64,000 bases of DNA, from NCBI GenBank assembly GCA_902777355.1, contig CACYTU010000012.1, forward strand, positions 1 to 64,000. The letters run 5' to 3'. A model generated the notes under the pieces. That model was not told where the DNA came from. It did no database searches and saw only the letters and a list, made by a program, of their open reading frames with translations. This DNA comes from an uncultured Lachnospiraceae bacterium. GTDB taxonomy: Bacteria; Bacillota; Clostridia; Lachnospirales; Lachnospiraceae. The translations under genes and the position numbers were made by a program. Positions 54,098 through 62,903 of the stretch are shown here, piece after piece (position 1 is the stretch's first letter; every line of letters starts with the position of its first letter).

Positions 54098-54877
54098 TCA
54101 GCCCAGAGCGACGTCCAGGATCATCATCAGAACAAAGCCCAGGGAAAAGGCAACGGTTCCCCAGTTGGAGTGCTTTCCTTCGGACATCTCGGGAATCAGT
54201 TCCTCCACAACCACATACATCATGGCGCCTGCCGCGAAGGTCAGCAGATAGGGAAGGACCCTGATCACCGCGCTGGCTGCCATGATAGTCAGAAGTGAAG
54301 CCACAGGTTCGACAGCACCTGACAGGACGCCGTACCAGAATGTCCTGGCTTTTGACATGCCTTCCGCCCGCAGCGGCATGGAGACAATGGCTCCTTCGGG
54401 AAAGTTCTGGATGGCGATTCCCAGAGCCAGGACAAGAGCTCCTGCTCTGGTTACGCCCGCGTTTCCTGCAAGCCAGCCGGCATACACGACTCCGACGGCC
54501 ATTCCCTCCGGGATGTTGTGCAGTGTCACAGCCAGAATCAGCTTCGTGGTGCGCTTTAATCCGCTTTTGGGACCTTCGTCCTGATTGTCCATATGCATAT
54601 GAGGAGTCATGACATCCAGCAGAAGCAGAAAACCGATTCCGATCATGAAACCGACGGCGGCGGGAACAAAAGAGAACTTACCCATACTCTCGCTGTTTTC
54701 AAGAGCGGGCTGCAGAAGACTCCAGAACGATGCGGCGACCATGACACCCGCAGCAAAGCCGGTGAGGATTTTCTGCAGGGTGACAGAGATACTGTTTTTG
54801 AGAAAAAAGACCATTGCGGCCCCCAGACTGGTGCCTGCAAAGGGAATCAGAACACCGCTTATGATATCAAAGGTCAT
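54098..54877 (-). CDS. ZIP-family metal transporter
   Basis: 259 residues from ATG 54877, preceded by GGAGGATGATCTG. About eight membrane helices; the metal path is marked by HNIPEGMAVG in helix 4 and NFPEGAIVSMPLR in helix 5, with EELIPE later. A His-containing loop (MTPHMHMDNQDEG) lies between helices 3 and 4. It would import zinc, iron or manganese; bacterial relatives are broad in range. It stands alone, with no visible metal-responsive operator. Confidence 0.92.
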   Translation of the reverse strand: MTFDIISGVLIPFAGTSLGAAMVFFLKNSISVTLQKILTGFAAGVMVAASFWSLLQPALENSESMGKFSFVPAAVGFMIGIGFLLLLDVMTPHMHMDNQDEGPKSGLKRTTKLILAVTLHNIPEGMAVGVVYAGWLAGNAGVTRAGALVLALGIAIQNFPEGAIVSMPLRAEGMSKARTFWYGVLSGAVEPVASLLTIMAASAVIRVLPYLLTFAAGAMMYVVVEELIPEMSEGKHSNWGTVAFSLGFVLMMILDVALG

Positions 54878-54940
54878 CAGATCATCCTCCGTCAAAATAA
54901 TAAACAGGGCTTTTGAACGCCCCGGCAAAAGTCCCCGGAT

Positions 54941-55063
54941 TGGAAAAACGTCAAAGGATCCGGACTAAACAACCGGCAAAGAACCAAACTGAGAAAACCG
55001 GAGTTGAATCCGGACTGAAAAAACGGTAAAGGATCCGGACTGAAAAGTCCTGTTTTGACAGGA
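54941..55063. repeat. degenerate repeats and terminator after the kinase-partner gene
   Basis: GGATCCGGACT(G/A)AA recurs three times. A small stem TCCTGT-C/CAGGA with a following TTTTC on the minus strand (55047-55063) should end the gene at 55068. Confidence 0.55.
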
Positions 55064-55067
55064 TTTT

Positions 55068-56315
55068 TCAGTTTTCATCCTCAGGAAACATCTTTAAAAA
55101 AAGAGACTTCATGCGACTGTCCATTTCAAGCAGATCCTCTGCACAGATGGAATAGATGATGATCCAGTCGAAGGGAGCTCTTGGATCGAGGGGACTGTAC
55201 CCGCACATAGCGAGCATGTAGTTGATTCCACCGCGGATTTTGTCAAAGAACGCCTGCCTTTCATCCATTTCTTCATCGAAATGTGCATCGTCGTTATCGG
55301 GGTACCGATCTGCCATGAAGTAATCAGTATCATTCGTGTCGGAATATGTGGCCAGATACAAAAGGATCAGAACCTTTCGGGTCACATCTTCCCGCCGGTT
55401 TTTCATATCGGACAGATATGACTCATCAGGCCATTCCTTGACGATGATATCTTTGATTTTGCTGAGGATGTACTGCTGGTCTTTTGGGATCGTTCCTTTT
55501 GTGACCTGTTTCTTTGATCTGAATGCTTTCTGCTTTTCCTTTAGAACACTGTCCTGGAAAAGATATTCCCGCATAATATCACGGACAGTAAGTTTTTCAT
55601 TTGAGATTATGTCATCTCCCTTCCAGTAGGTATTGATACTCTCTTCACTGACCGGTTTTTTCAGTTTATCCATCATCTCGCAGAATGACTTGTAAGCAGT
55701 ATTGTGCAATACGCCCAGATGCACTTTCTCCTCTTGCAGAAAGTGCCGCAGCTTTTTTTCTGTGTGCAGTGACTTTATTCTGGGACGAATATTTTCAGTC
55801 ATGTAAATCTGACTGAGCGATTCGGGAGTCTTGTCCTGTGCGCCCTCAAGGTATTTGGCCATGCGTTCAGACAGCGCCTCAGTCTGCAGATAGTCCAGTC
55901 TGTTGTTCAGACCGTAAATAAAAGCGATTTCTTTGATACTCCGATAGTGGAGTCTCTCACCGGTAATCATGGTGACAAAGTCATCGGCTTCGTCAAGCGT
56001 GAGATCAAGGAGAAAAGCTGCCTCAATAGCATCGTTTTTGTGCAGTGTATTCGTGTTTTTGGGATTCAGCCATCCGTCAACACGTCTTCTTTGAGATTCT
56101 GTTTTTTGTTCGGGATGATTGCGCCTCAGTCTTTCGAGCAGAAAGTCTTTAAGAGCATGAACATCCCTGCCTTTGGAAAATTTCATAAATTTGCTGCGCA
56201 AAGTCCGCAGCTGAAGCTGTTCTTCCAGAAAACGGATCGCATCATCGATGGTAACCATTTCATTGAGGGCATAATCATATGCTTCCCGTGAGAGTTCGGT
56301 CAGATTTGTGTACAT
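55068..56315 (-). CDS. unknown helical protein, partner of the kinase-NACHT gene
   Basis: 415 residues from ATG 56315, preceded by AAAGGAC; open frame continues 27 codons upstream without a better site. It is predicted mostly helical and soluble, with no signal peptide or membrane segment. The N-terminal third has a WLNPKNTNTLHKNDAIEAAF segment followed by LLDLTLDEADDFV, which is somewhat helix-turn-helix-like. A Lys-rich central part and an acidic segment (DRYPDNDDAHFDEEMDE) follow. It is 200 bp behind the kinase-NACHT gene in the same direction, with only a small repeat between, so they are probably co-transcribed. I do not recognise the family. Confidence 0.7.
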   Translation of the reverse strand: MYTNLTELSREAYDYALNEMVTIDDAIRFLEEQLQLRTLRSKFMKFSKGRDVHALKDFLLERLRRNHPEQKTESQRRRVDGWLNPKNTNTLHKNDAIEAAFLLDLTLDEADDFVTMITGERLHYRSIKEIAFIYGLNNRLDYLQTEALSERMAKYLEGAQDKTPESLSQIYMTENIRPRIKSLHTEKKLRHFLQEEKVHLGVLHNTAYKSFCEMMDKLKKPVSEESINTYWKGDDIISNEKLTVRDIMREYLFQDSVLKEKQKAFRSKKQVTKGTIPKDQQYILSKIKDIIVKEWPDESYLSDMKNRREDVTRKVLILLYLATYSDTNDTDYFMADRYPDNDDAHFDEEMDERQAFFDKIRGGINYMLAMCGYSPLDPRAPFDWIIIYSICAEDLLEMDSRMKSLFLKMFPEDEN

Positions 56316-56386
56316 GTATGTCCTTTCCTTTCCGGGTAATAGATCAGGGGATTCCTTCGGGTTATTATTTCCGGAGATATTGCTGC

Positions 56387-56470
56387 AGGATAGCAACAGA
56401 TATTGTCAGCGGATATCAACAGATAGTGTCAGCAGATATCAGCAGATATTGTCAGCGGATATTCTCAGGA
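56387..56470. repeat. 23-bp tandem repeat x 3.5
   Basis: CAGCGGATATCAACAGATA(G/T)TGT-type units repeat between the two genes of the kinase-NACHT cassette. Confidence 0.8.
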
Positions 56471-56515
56471 TGATTCAAAGCCCGAACAGCTGCAGGTCAG
56501 TTTTGCTGCAGAAAC

Positions 56516-59500
56516 TCAGTAAGATTCCCGCAGATATGGCTGGGCAAGTTCCAGCAGTTCATCAAGACTGTAAATCCGGGAAGTACAAATCCTTCCGTCT
56601 TTGCAGTCGACAATCAGCTCTCCGTCAAGGGTGTCACAGATGTCCGGGATATAGGCAAGTGAATCAAAGCTTTCGTTAAACAGAATGCCCAGGCGGTCAT
56701 CACTGCGGGGCAGTATATAGGTGGCGAGTATGCAGGGACCCGTCTGGTCGATGGACACCAGAGTTCCATCCTCATAGTATCCGCCCAGATCTTCTCCGGT
56801 CATTCTGTCATAGATTGTAAACGGCTCCTGAGGCGGACAGACGATCCGGTACTGGTCAGTGAGAAATTCCATATTCGGATTTTCTTCCCCTTGAAGATCC
56901 GTCTTCGACCGGGAGAGAAGGCTTCCGTCTGCAGCGGAGTAACAGCATACTGTGCCATCATCCCAGGTTACCTGAAGCAGGGATTTTCCCTCCTCCCGGC
57001 GGAATTTCAGATCATGGACTTCATTCTCCTGCGGAAATGCTGCGCGGCCGGCAGACCTTCCGTTTTCTGCGGACCAGACCCTGAGACCGGAATCAGAATA
57101 GAGAATGATTGTCCGGCGGTCCGCGCTCAGCCGGGCCTCCGTATGAGGGTAGTCAGGATCATAGGAAAAGAATCCGGATTTCGGGGGAGTATTTTTTTTC
57201 AGGATATTTACATACAGGGAATCCCTGCTGCCGCAAAGTGCCCTGTCTCCCGCGAGTGCCACAAAGTCACACTTGACGTCCGCCTCAAAACTGTTGTCTT
57301 TCAGCCATAGCCCAGTTCCGTCCGCGGCCCCGTTTTCTGCTGACCCGTTGACGGATTCTGCCTTTGTGAAAAAAGTATACTGACCGGCAGCAGTGCCCGC
57401 TGCCAGGCAGTTCTGTGTCCTGCAAAAAGAAATAAGGGGATCAGAGGCAGTTTCGGCGGCCGCAGCTATTAAACCGAGATCATGATCGTCCTTTCTTTCG
57501 GGAACAGTGTCAGGATCGACAGTACGGCCGGAAAAGACAATGGGCATACAGCCGGCATCGGTCTTTCTTTCAGGGTTCCATGAGTACAGAATATTTTGTT
57601 CCGCCACAAAAATGCCGTCTTCACCAGCCTGCAGCAGGCAGTCATAATCAGAGGAAAAACAATCCACTATAACAGCGGAACCGTCTGCTTCTGTAGAATT
57701 AATGTCCGAAGCACTTTCAGAGGCCCTGGGAGCTGCTGTTTCCGCAGCAGAGTCCGCTGTTAAGGCGCCCATAGCGCCCATAGTATCGTCAGGCGCTTTA
57801 AAGGCAGCAGTATCAACCGCGAGGCAGACCGATTTCCCGCCGCGGAGGGCGGACCAGGCAAGAATGTTACCGCAGAAACCACCTTCAAAACAGGTGCCTG
57901 GGGATGAACCGGGAAGATCAAAGGCTTTACCAGCCGCCACATCAAAGCAGGATATACTTCCGTCCTCAAATGAAGCCGCCAGAAGGCTTCCGTCCCTGTT
58001 CAGGGAGAAAAGACTGCTGCCGGGGGCTGACAAGGATTTTTTTTGAGATGCTTTCTGCTGTCTCTGAGGACGCGGATCGCCGAAAGAAACCTGTCTTCCG
58101 CCAAAGGAGATTTCCGCGATTACTTTTCCGTCAGCGGTACTATAGATGAAGGCCCCGGTTTTGTCCGGGGTGACTGCTGCGGCCCGTCTAAGGTCAGAGG
58201 ATATCGCCAGCAGGCCGGCGGGTGCAGCCTGCCAGACAGCCAGGTCACGGACAAGATCATAGGCGCAGAGCGCATCCTGATCAGTGTATATGATAGTATC
58301 TTCGTCTGAAAAAACAGCCTGTCCGGGCCTGGAAGCGCAAAGAGAAAACGAGAGGATCTCCTCTCCGCTTTCTGTATCATAAAGAAGTAGCTCACCGGAG
58401 CAGACTGCGCAGAGGCGGCTTCCTCCGGGTGAGAGGAAGAGCTCGTCCGGCGCAGAAGGAAGTTCCATGACATAATCGCTCCTGAAGGTGTCCGTAAGAT
58501 CATATACCCCGAGAGCATCAGTCAGGGCTTTCTGCGCTGCTGCGGCGTATTCGCCGGCAGGGAGAGCGGGACCATACTCTGAAGCGAAATTCTCTTCGCG
58601 GCTGTTTTCAGAGAGCAGCCTCTCCCTTAAGGCAGGAAGATTATTGCGGAGAAGACTTAAACCGTCTTCTTCCAGCAGAGCTGTCTCAGCCAGCTTCAGA
58701 TCCGCGTACTGCAGTAAAAGCGCGTCCGCGGCGCTGCGCACCGCTTCTCTTCTGTCTCCCTTTTCCAGCGCCTGCTGTGACTGACTGATATATTCCAGGG
58801 AATTTCTCTCCGCTTCCGCAAGAATCATCTGTTCATGCTTCCGGGTGATCTGCAGGCGCATGCGGTAATTGTAGATTGCGAAAAGCGTGACAAAAACAAG
58901 GACCAGTGATCCTGCTGCTGTAAGCCGCCAGTTTCGCTGACTCTTTTTGATCTGGTCAAATGTCTGATGAAATTCTCTGCTTTTGGCTGCCAGATACTCT
59001 TCAAAAATCTGATGCTGTATACGGAAACAGCCCTTTTCATCACGGACAAGCAGTCCGGTCCGCCGCCAGAGAATATCAAGGACAGCCATGCCGTACCACT
59101 CATCCGCTGTCCCGGTGCCCAGGCGCAGATCTGAGCTGTGGCCGATCCACTCGGGATAGACCTGTGTCAGGGCTCTGCCGGACAGTTCCCGATAGCATTT
59201 CTCAACGACAGCCAACAGTTCCCGGTCTGTCAGGGAATGACCGCTCTGATGGATGCTGGCTGCAATCTCAGGGAGAAGATACCTGAGGACGGCGTCGACT
59301 CCCTCCCTGGTGATCCGGGAATCTGACAGATTCCGGGACTCTTTTTTCCGGAGCGCCAGAAAATATTCATCCAGCAGCTCTTCCCTGCTGCTCATACGCC
59401 CCGTTCCGGTTCCTCCGCTCTTGACTGTCTCTATATAGACAGAGAGCAGGATCGGGAAACATAGAAGATCCATGAGCTCCATGTTCTCGGGAGGGAGGAT

Positions 59501-61537
59501 TCCTTCATTGGAGAGGATTATTTTGACATCCGCCAGATCCAGCCTGCAGAGAATATATTTTTGAAATAAAGGGTCGCCCGGATCGCTGCGGCTGGTAAGC
59601 AGGACCTGCACCCCCGGCTTTGATGCCAGGAGATGAATCTCATGCAGCAGGGGCCCGGTCTGGCCGGACGCCTCGTTGAGCCCGTCCAGAAGGAGAAGGA
59701 GGACAGGCTTTGTTTTCCTATTCTTTTGAAAAGATTCTGCGCCGTCCTTCTGTGTGCTTATCGAATCCGCGATTTGTGTCTGCGTGTATTCCGCCTCAGC
59801 TTCCTTCGTCTGTCTGCTTTCTGTCTGCGCGCGTTTCCCTTCCGCGTTTTCCGCCTGCGTATTTTCTGCAGGCGCAAGTTTCCCTTCCGCGTTTTCCGCC
59901 CGATTATCTTCTGCAGGCGCAAGTTTCCTTTCTGCTTTTTCCGCCTGCGTCTTTTCTGCCAGTGCGGATTTCGTCTGTGCGGGAACGGCATGTCCGGAGG
60001 GACGGTCCAGAAGCTGCATCAATTCCCTGCGGGCGGTCTCCATACTGTCTGTCTGAGGCTTAAATTTCAGGCCTTCCAGAATGGTGTCCCTCAGGAAATG
60101 GTCTCCACCGTCCCGATAGCCGTAGAGGGATATATAAAAGACAGCAGTGGCGTCCTCGTTGAAATCCTTTTCGCCGGCGTAAGCCTCATGCGCAATCCGG
60201 CAGAGGGCTGTTGTTTTGCCCATGCCGCCGCCGCCCAGAAGGAGTACGGGAGATTCCTGACTGCCGGCAGCAATACGGCGAAAATCGACCCTGCTTCCGT
60301 CTTCCTGTTCCACTTTGATGGGATAGAGAGCGGAGTCATCCCGGATGTACTGAAGTCCGGTGTTTTCCCGCATCAGGGAAATGAGACGCGCGCGTCCATT
60401 CTCCCACAATGACCAGCGGGTGATTCCTCTGCAGGTGATCCGGTCTTCCAGTTCTCCGAAATCTGCCAGCATCTCATCCGCCCTCCGATATCGCCTGCGG
60501 GGAGATGAGACCAGGCCTTTTCTCAGTATCTGCCGCAGCATGGACAGAACAGGCCCGCTCAGATTTTTCCATCTGGGCAGTTCCCCGGGATCAGGCAGGA
60601 CGGCGCCCACCCAGGACAGTCCCTCCAGTCTTTGACCGGACAGACAGTGCCAGAAAACAGCAGCCATGGAATAAAGATCGGAGTGGGGGCCGATTGATTC
60701 AAAACGGCAGAGCCTGACTTCCGGGGAGGTATAGCCTTCTTTCGTGCTGAGATCGACCGGCGGGAGGATGGTCCGGTCCTCCGGGCAGCCGGCAGCTCTT
60801 CTTAATGGGAATTCATCCTCCCTGCAGCCGGCAGGGACTTCTTCCGGGGCATTTACGGAACTATACAGGGCATCATTTTCATACCTCCCCTGTACCTCCT
60901 CAACGGTATGGACGCTGTTATAATCGATCAGGGTCACGCGCTCAGTGTCCGGTTCACCGATGAGAAGGATATTGTCAGGACTTATATCAAGATGCAGGTA
61001 TCCTTCCTGGTGAAAGGCCTTCAGGACTTCAAGAGCACCCCGCATTACACGGACAATGCGCAGAAGGCCGTCCGGATCCCCTGTATTTGCGGTGTTTTCC
61101 GCAGGGTTCAATAATCCTTCAGGTCCGATCTCGTCCTCCAGACTTCTTCCGCCGGTGAATCCCAGCAGGCTGTAGAGTGTCCCCCTGCAGGAAAACGTGT
61201 TGATATTGAGATCGATTTTTGAGGGGATCTGCCCGGACAGGCGCAAATGTACTTCATTTCCGCGCAAAAAGGTCATCCGGTGCCAGTCAAAATATTCCCT
61301 GGCAGAGGGATGGACATGCAGGTCTCCATCTTCACCGCGAAAGATTCTGCCCATGGGATCGTAGGGAAACAGTTCCCGGATCAGGACAGTGTGCGTCAGA
61401 TGTTTATGCTGCAGATCTTTATAATGTCCTATATAGGCGAGAACGTTAGCGCCCCGGCCTGCGGGCGCGTCGATCACACACTCCATTCCGGGGAAAAGCA
61501 GGCGTTCATTTTTTTTGAGCGCTGTTCTCGAGTCCAT
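56516..61537 (-). CDS. kinase-NACHT-membrane-WD40-like signalling protein
   Basis: 1673 residues. An N-terminal protein kinase-like domain (about 15-365) has catalytic-loop HLDISPDN (Asp184, Asn189), DYN in place of DFG (Asp205) and YTSPEV in the activation segment. The usual VAIK lysine is Arg54 (VLIRELFP). A NACHT-type NTPase follows, with Walker A GGGGMGKTT (Lys441) and Walker B LLLLLDGLNE (Asp618). A repetitive Ala/Glu/Lys insert (515-605) widens the gap between them. After NACHT helices, one membrane helix (872-890) and a coiled segment lead to about 650 residues of beta-rich, WD40-like repeats. A membrane-tethered STAND sensor or signalling switch is inferred. The partner gene follows at 55068. 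Confidence 0.85.
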   Translation of the reverse strand: MDSRTALKKNERLLFPGMECVIDAPAGRGANVLAYIGHYKDLQHKHLTHTVLIRELFPYDPMGRIFRGEDGDLHVHPSAREYFDWHRMTFLRGNEVHLRLSGQIPSKIDLNINTFSCRGTLYSLLGFTGGRSLEDEIGPEGLLNPAENTANTGDPDGLLRIVRVMRGALEVLKAFHQEGYLHLDISPDNILLIGEPDTERVTLIDYNSVHTVEEVQGRYENDALYSSVNAPEEVPAGCREDEFPLRRAAGCPEDRTILPPVDLSTKEGYTSPEVRLCRFESIGPHSDLYSMAAVFWHCLSGQRLEGLSWVGAVLPDPGELPRWKNLSGPVLSMLRQILRKGLVSSPRRRYRRADEMLADFGELEDRITCRGITRWSLWENGRARLISLMRENTGLQYIRDDSALYPIKVEQEDGSRVDFRRIAAGSQESPVLLLGGGGMGKTTALCRIAHEAYAGEKDFNEDATAVFYISLYGYRDGGDHFLRDTILEGLKFKPQTDSMETARRELMQLLDRPSGHAVPAQTKSALAEKTQAEKAERKLAPAEDNRAENAEGKLAPAENTQAENAEGKRAQTESRQTKEAEAEYTQTQIADSISTQKDGAESFQKNRKTKPVLLLLLDGLNEASGQTGPLLHEIHLLASKPGVQVLLTSRSDPGDPLFQKYILCRLDLADVKIILSNEGILPPENMELMDLLCFPILLSVYIETVKSGGTGTGRMSSREELLDEYFLALRKKESRNLSDSRITREGVDAVLRYLLPEIAASIHQSGHSLTDRELLAVVEKCYRELSGRALTQVYPEWIGHSSDLRLGTGTADEWYGMAVLDILWRRTGLLVRDEKGCFRIQHQIFEEYLAAKSREFHQTFDQIKKSQRNWRLTAAGSLVLVFVTLFAIYNYRMRLQITRKHEQMILAEAERNSLEYISQSQQALEKGDRREAVRSAADALLLQYADLKLAETALLEEDGLSLLRNNLPALRERLLSENSREENFASEYGPALPAGEYAAAAQKALTDALGVYDLTDTFRSDYVMELPSAPDELFLSPGGSRLCAVCSGELLLYDTESGEEILSFSLCASRPGQAVFSDEDTIIYTDQDALCAYDLVRDLAVWQAAPAGLLAISSDLRRAAAVTPDKTGAFIYSTADGKVIAEISFGGRQVSFGDPRPQRQQKASQKKSLSAPGSSLFSLNRDGSLLAASFEDGSISCFDVAAGKAFDLPGSSPGTCFEGGFCGNILAWSALRGGKSVCLAVDTAAFKAPDDTMGAMGALTADSAAETAAPRASESASDINSTEADGSAVIVDCFSSDYDCLLQAGEDGIFVAEQNILYSWNPERKTDAGCMPIVFSGRTVDPDTVPERKDDHDLGLIAAAAETASDPLISFCRTQNCLAAGTAAGQYTFFTKAESVNGSAENGAADGTGLWLKDNSFEADVKCDFVALAGDRALCGSRDSLYVNILKKNTPPKSGFFSYDPDYPHTEARLSADRRTIILYSDSGLRVWSAENGRSAGRAAFPQENEVHDLKFRREEGKSLLQVTWDDGTVCCYSAADGSLLSRSKTDLQGEENPNMEFLTDQYRIVCPPQEPFTIYDRMTGEDLGGYYEDGTLVSIDQTGPCILATYILPRSDDRLGILFNESFDSLAYIPDICDTLDGELIVDCKDGRICTSRIYSLDELLELAQPYLRESY
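59830..59960. repeat. 45-bp coding repeats in the NACHT insert
   Basis: Repeats encode KLAPAENTQAENAEG and variants (15 residues) between Walker A and Walker B. The frame is kept throughout. Confidence 0.75.
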
Positions 61538-61659
61538 CCCATCACCTGTCAGAAAAAGATCAATAGATACAATAAAGACATTATAGCAAATGCCGGTGGC
61601 AGTCGCAAAAAAGTCCGCAGCGAATCTTGACGCAGCTGACTTTTTGTCGGATCGCAGCC

Positions 61660-61691
61660 AAAAACACGCCCCCCACTGGAGAGCGTGTTTT
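61660..61691 (-). terminator. terminator of the small Ig-like gene
   Basis: AAAACACGC and GCGTGTTTT form the stem; the minus strand continues with TTTTTGG. It isolates the kinase-NACHT gene from the gene upstream of it. Confidence 0.75.
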
Positions 61692-61803
61692 GAAAGATTG
61701 CGGATTATGTTTTTAGGTATTCTGTCGGGAATCCATACGCCGGAAGCTCTCGGCGCCAGCTTACCTGGTCCGGAAAGTCCTGCCGGAAGCTGCCGGCATC
61801 AGC

Positions 61804-62262
61804 TTACCTGATCTTGAATGTTTTCGTCACGGTTCCTGTGTACTTTCCTTTTCCGCGGACAATTACTTTCGCGGTGCCCCTCTTTTTGTTGTTCCTGTAG
61901 GAAACTGTGTAGTCTCTGTTCTTCTTGAGCTTTTTGCCGCTGTATCTCACAGTGACAGAGGGCTTCTTGGAATGTCCGTCATAGGTGTACTTCGTCCTGG
62001 AGAGCTTCACATTGGAGCTGTGAAGGATCTTTGAGCAGTTTCTGCTGCCGGAAGTATTGAGGGACAGGGCAGCCTCTGTGCCGGCCGCTGTCCTGGTGTC
62101 AACGGTTGGGAAGCTTACCGGGGGACGGACCGGTGTGACAGCAGATACAGGAAGAACAGACAGCAGAACTGTCACAAGTACAGCTGCAAGAATTCCGGCT
62201 GCAGTGTTCAGGACTCTTCTGCCCTTCATTCCTGTTCCGGCAGAATGAAGGATTTTTCTCAT
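61804..62262 (-). CDS. small secreted protein with one Ig-like surface domain
   Basis: 152 residues with GGAGGAGGTGAGTC upstream of ATG. A signal peptide (about 15-42, cut near VSA) is followed by a short variable region. A single beta-sandwich module (about 85-152) is recognisable by KLSRTKYTYDGHSKKPSVTV, GKKLKKNRDYTVSY and the closing GKGKYTGTVTKTFKI. This module is normally found in long tandem copies in clostridial surface proteins. Here it stands alone and makes up nearly the whole protein. Role unknown; perhaps a secreted binding domain or the remnant of a larger adhesin. Confidence 0.75.
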   Translation of the reverse strand: MRKILHSAGTGMKGRRVLNTAAGILAAVLVTVLLSVLPVSAVTPVRPPVSFPTVDTRTAAGTEAALSLNTSGSRNCSKILHSSNVKLSRTKYTYDGHSKKPSVTVRYSGKKLKKNRDYTVSYRNNKKRGTAKVIVRGKGKYTGTVTKTFKIR

Positions 62263-62288
62263 CTCGACTCACCTCCTCCACTGAGTGC

Positions 62289-62372
62289 AGTATTCCCTGT
62301 GCCCCGGAACAGGCAGGTCTACGGTCTGGAATATCTGCGAAAGTGCAGCCTGCCGTCCGTAAAAGGAATACT
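62289..62372 (-). promoter_or_regulatory. structured 5' leader of the Ig-like gene
   Basis: On the minus strand AGTATTCC and GGAATACT close a multi-stem fold containing GGCAGG/CCTGCC and CTGC/GCAG hairpins. It ends about 25 bp before the start codon, close to the ribosome-binding site. I could not match it to a known riboswitch. It may regulate translation or simply be a stable leader. Confidence 0.35.
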
Positions 62373-62556
62373 TGTGTTTTCTGTTGCGCCGAGTTTAAAA
62401 AATTCCATTTTCGATTTTTGAATTCTGTTTCCGAAGCAGAAAATGCGGCCGCGTGACCGTTAAAAGAACATTCGGGGAGGAAATATTGGTATCAATACGG
62501 GAACAGCTGTCCCCGGTCATGGGTGAGAAAGTGTCTTTGAAAGAGGCAAAAAGCAA

Positions 62557-62605
62557 AAAAATACCGGCGTGACTCTCTTTTCAGGAGAGACCACGCCGGT
62601 ATTTT
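62557..62605. terminator. bidirectional terminator in a divergent intergenic region
   Basis: AAAATACCGGCGTG and CACGCCGGTATTTT form a 14-bp stem with an inner CTCT/AGAG pair. It lies between two divergently transcribed genes (gap 62263-62903), where no known gene ends, which implies an unannotated short transcript. Confidence 0.7.
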
Positions 62606-62698
62606 CACAGTGAAGACTTGTACAGTGATTCTATTCACCGCCTTTGAGATAATAAAAAATGAACTAAAGAATCAGAAACCCCATGCGCTAATGAAAAT

Positions 62699-62824
62699 AA
62701 ACATGAAAACGAACACAAGCACAAATATCTGCGCAAAAAACAAACATGAAAACGAACACAAGCACAAATATCTGCGCAAAAAACAAACATGAAAACGAAT
62801 ACAAGCACAAATATCTGCGCAAAT
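62699..62824. repeat. 43-bp tandem repeat x 3
   Basis: Units start at 62701, 62744 and 62787 and contain ACATGAAAACGAACACAAGC. The array lies just upstream of the radical SAM gene. Open frames through it encode only low-complexity peptides. Confidence 0.88.
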
Positions 62825-62903
62825 ATAGGAAAACCTGCAAAAACAATGTATCATAGGAATATGCCCTGCAGATTCTGAAGGCACTTCGAAGGAGGATGAA
62901 AAC

